A stretch of DNA of 64,000 nt from Flavimobilis massiliensis. GTDB taxonomy: Bacteria > Actinomycetota > Actinomycetes > Actinomycetales > Cellulomonadaceae. The stretch lies in assembly GCF_900240335.1 (NCBI RefSeq), contig NZ_LT964979.1, positions 992,001-1,056,000 on the forward strand, read 5' to 3'. A model generated the notes under the pieces. The model saw nothing but the letters and a program-made list of their open reading frames with translations, searched no databases and was not told where the DNA came from. Of this stretch, positions 63,748-64,000 are shown piece by piece; the first letter of the stretch is position 1, and each line of letters starts with the position of its first letter. Position numbers and translations under genes: made by a program.

Positions 63748-63790
63748 GGGGACGTCGTTGGTGGAACGACGGTCGCGCTCGGGGTTGCGG

Positions 63791-64000
63791 TCAGCCGGCG
63801 GTCGCAGTCGCGCGGAGCTCGCGCACGACTGTGACGCGCACCTCGCCGGGCACGGCCTGCGTCTCGGAGATCGCGGACGCGATCTGCGCGGCGAGGCCCT
63901 CGAGGTCGTCGTCCCCGACGACCCCGGGCTCGACGACGACGCGCACGTCGTGGCCGGACGAGAGCGCGAGGGCGCGGGCGACCCCGGGGTGCGCTGCGAC
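63791..64000 (-). CDS. rny: Ribonuclease Y, C-terminal end (partial)
   Basis: The last 69 codons before the TGA at 63791-63793 are visible; the gene continues past the window end. The peptide has DVRVVVEPGVVGDDDLEGLA and VPGEVRVTVVRELRATATAG. This matches the C-terminal domain of RNase Y (VRV-V-P, then G-IKVTVIRE in homologues), an mRNA endonuclease of the KH-HD type. The catalytic domains are out of the window, so the call is from the tail alone. It converges with gluD. Confidence 0.8.
   Translation of the reverse strand, partial: VAAHPGVARALALSSGHDVRVVVEPGVVGDDDLEGLAAQIASAISETQAVPGEVRVTVVRELRATATAG

Overview
The window is 64 kb of very GC-rich actinobacterial chromosome, most likely from order Micrococcales and perhaps a Cellulomonas-like genus. 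That placement is inferred from content. There is a division and cell-wall (dcw) cluster without ftsA but with sepF and a DivIVA/Wag31-type gene. There are actinobacterial families: HelD-type helicase, SAV_6107-type HEPN protein, DUF3040, DUF5302 and a PPOX-fold probable F420 enzyme. LexA boxes of the TCGAAC-N4-GTTCGA type are present, along with many GTG starts and 4-bp ATGA/GTGA gene overlaps. MurE has DDPH where diaminopimelate-adding enzymes have DNPR, which points to lysine or ornithine in the peptidoglycan, as in many Micrococcales. No prophage, insertion sequence, CRISPR array, tRNA or rRNA was seen.

Layout. (1) 1-1769: 3' end of a RecQ-type helicase, a DUF1697 protein with a large low-complexity insert, and an ASCH protein. 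(2) 1771-29401, minus strand: a near-continuous gene train running from mraZ down through rsmH, ftsL, ftsI, murE, murF, mraY, murD, ftsW, murG, murC, ftsQ, ftsZ, pgeF, sepF, yggT, divIVA, a DksA-like gene, lspA, an rluD-type gene, a GNAT gene, dnaE, a PPOX gene, an S4 RNA-binding gene, a small frameshifted gene and hisD. (3) 29402-29977: a 576-bp intergenic region with the MraZ operator. About 200 bp of it (29647-29847) is not chromosomal: it holds an N and two degraded copies of the Nextera/Tn5 sequencing adapter, so it marks an assembly join. (4) 29978-34544: MoxR-DUF58-transglutaminase operon. (5) 34821-46515: DUF3040, an SOS-controlled HEPN-dinB pair, a spermidine-synthase-like protein, PAC2, HelD, serA, DUF5302, nrdR, and the divergent SOS pair LysM/lexA, then ldh. 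(6) 46572-52847: DinG-like helicase, hflX, an rRNA-type methyltransferase, dapF, miaA. (7) 52938-58419: an uncommon operon of three YbjN proteins, an HSP90 paralogue and a TPR protein, the best candidate here for an undescribed system. (8) 58510-64000: miaB, a gluABCD-like glutamate ABC transporter, a minisatellite, and the 3' end of the RNase Y gene.

How the genes work together. The dcw train makes lipid II (MurC-F, MraY, MurG) and the divisome that uses it (FtsZ, SepF, FtsQ, FtsL, FtsW, FtsI, DivIVA), under a predicted MraZ operator. Three SOS transcription units (lexA; a LysM division-inhibitor candidate; HEPN-dinB) carry LexA boxes placed in or beside good -35/-10 pairs, linking DNA damage to division arrest and translesion synthesis. 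Several genes have a TANNNT-like -10 hexamer 6-7 nt before the start codon and no Shine-Dalgarno, which suggests leaderless mRNAs.
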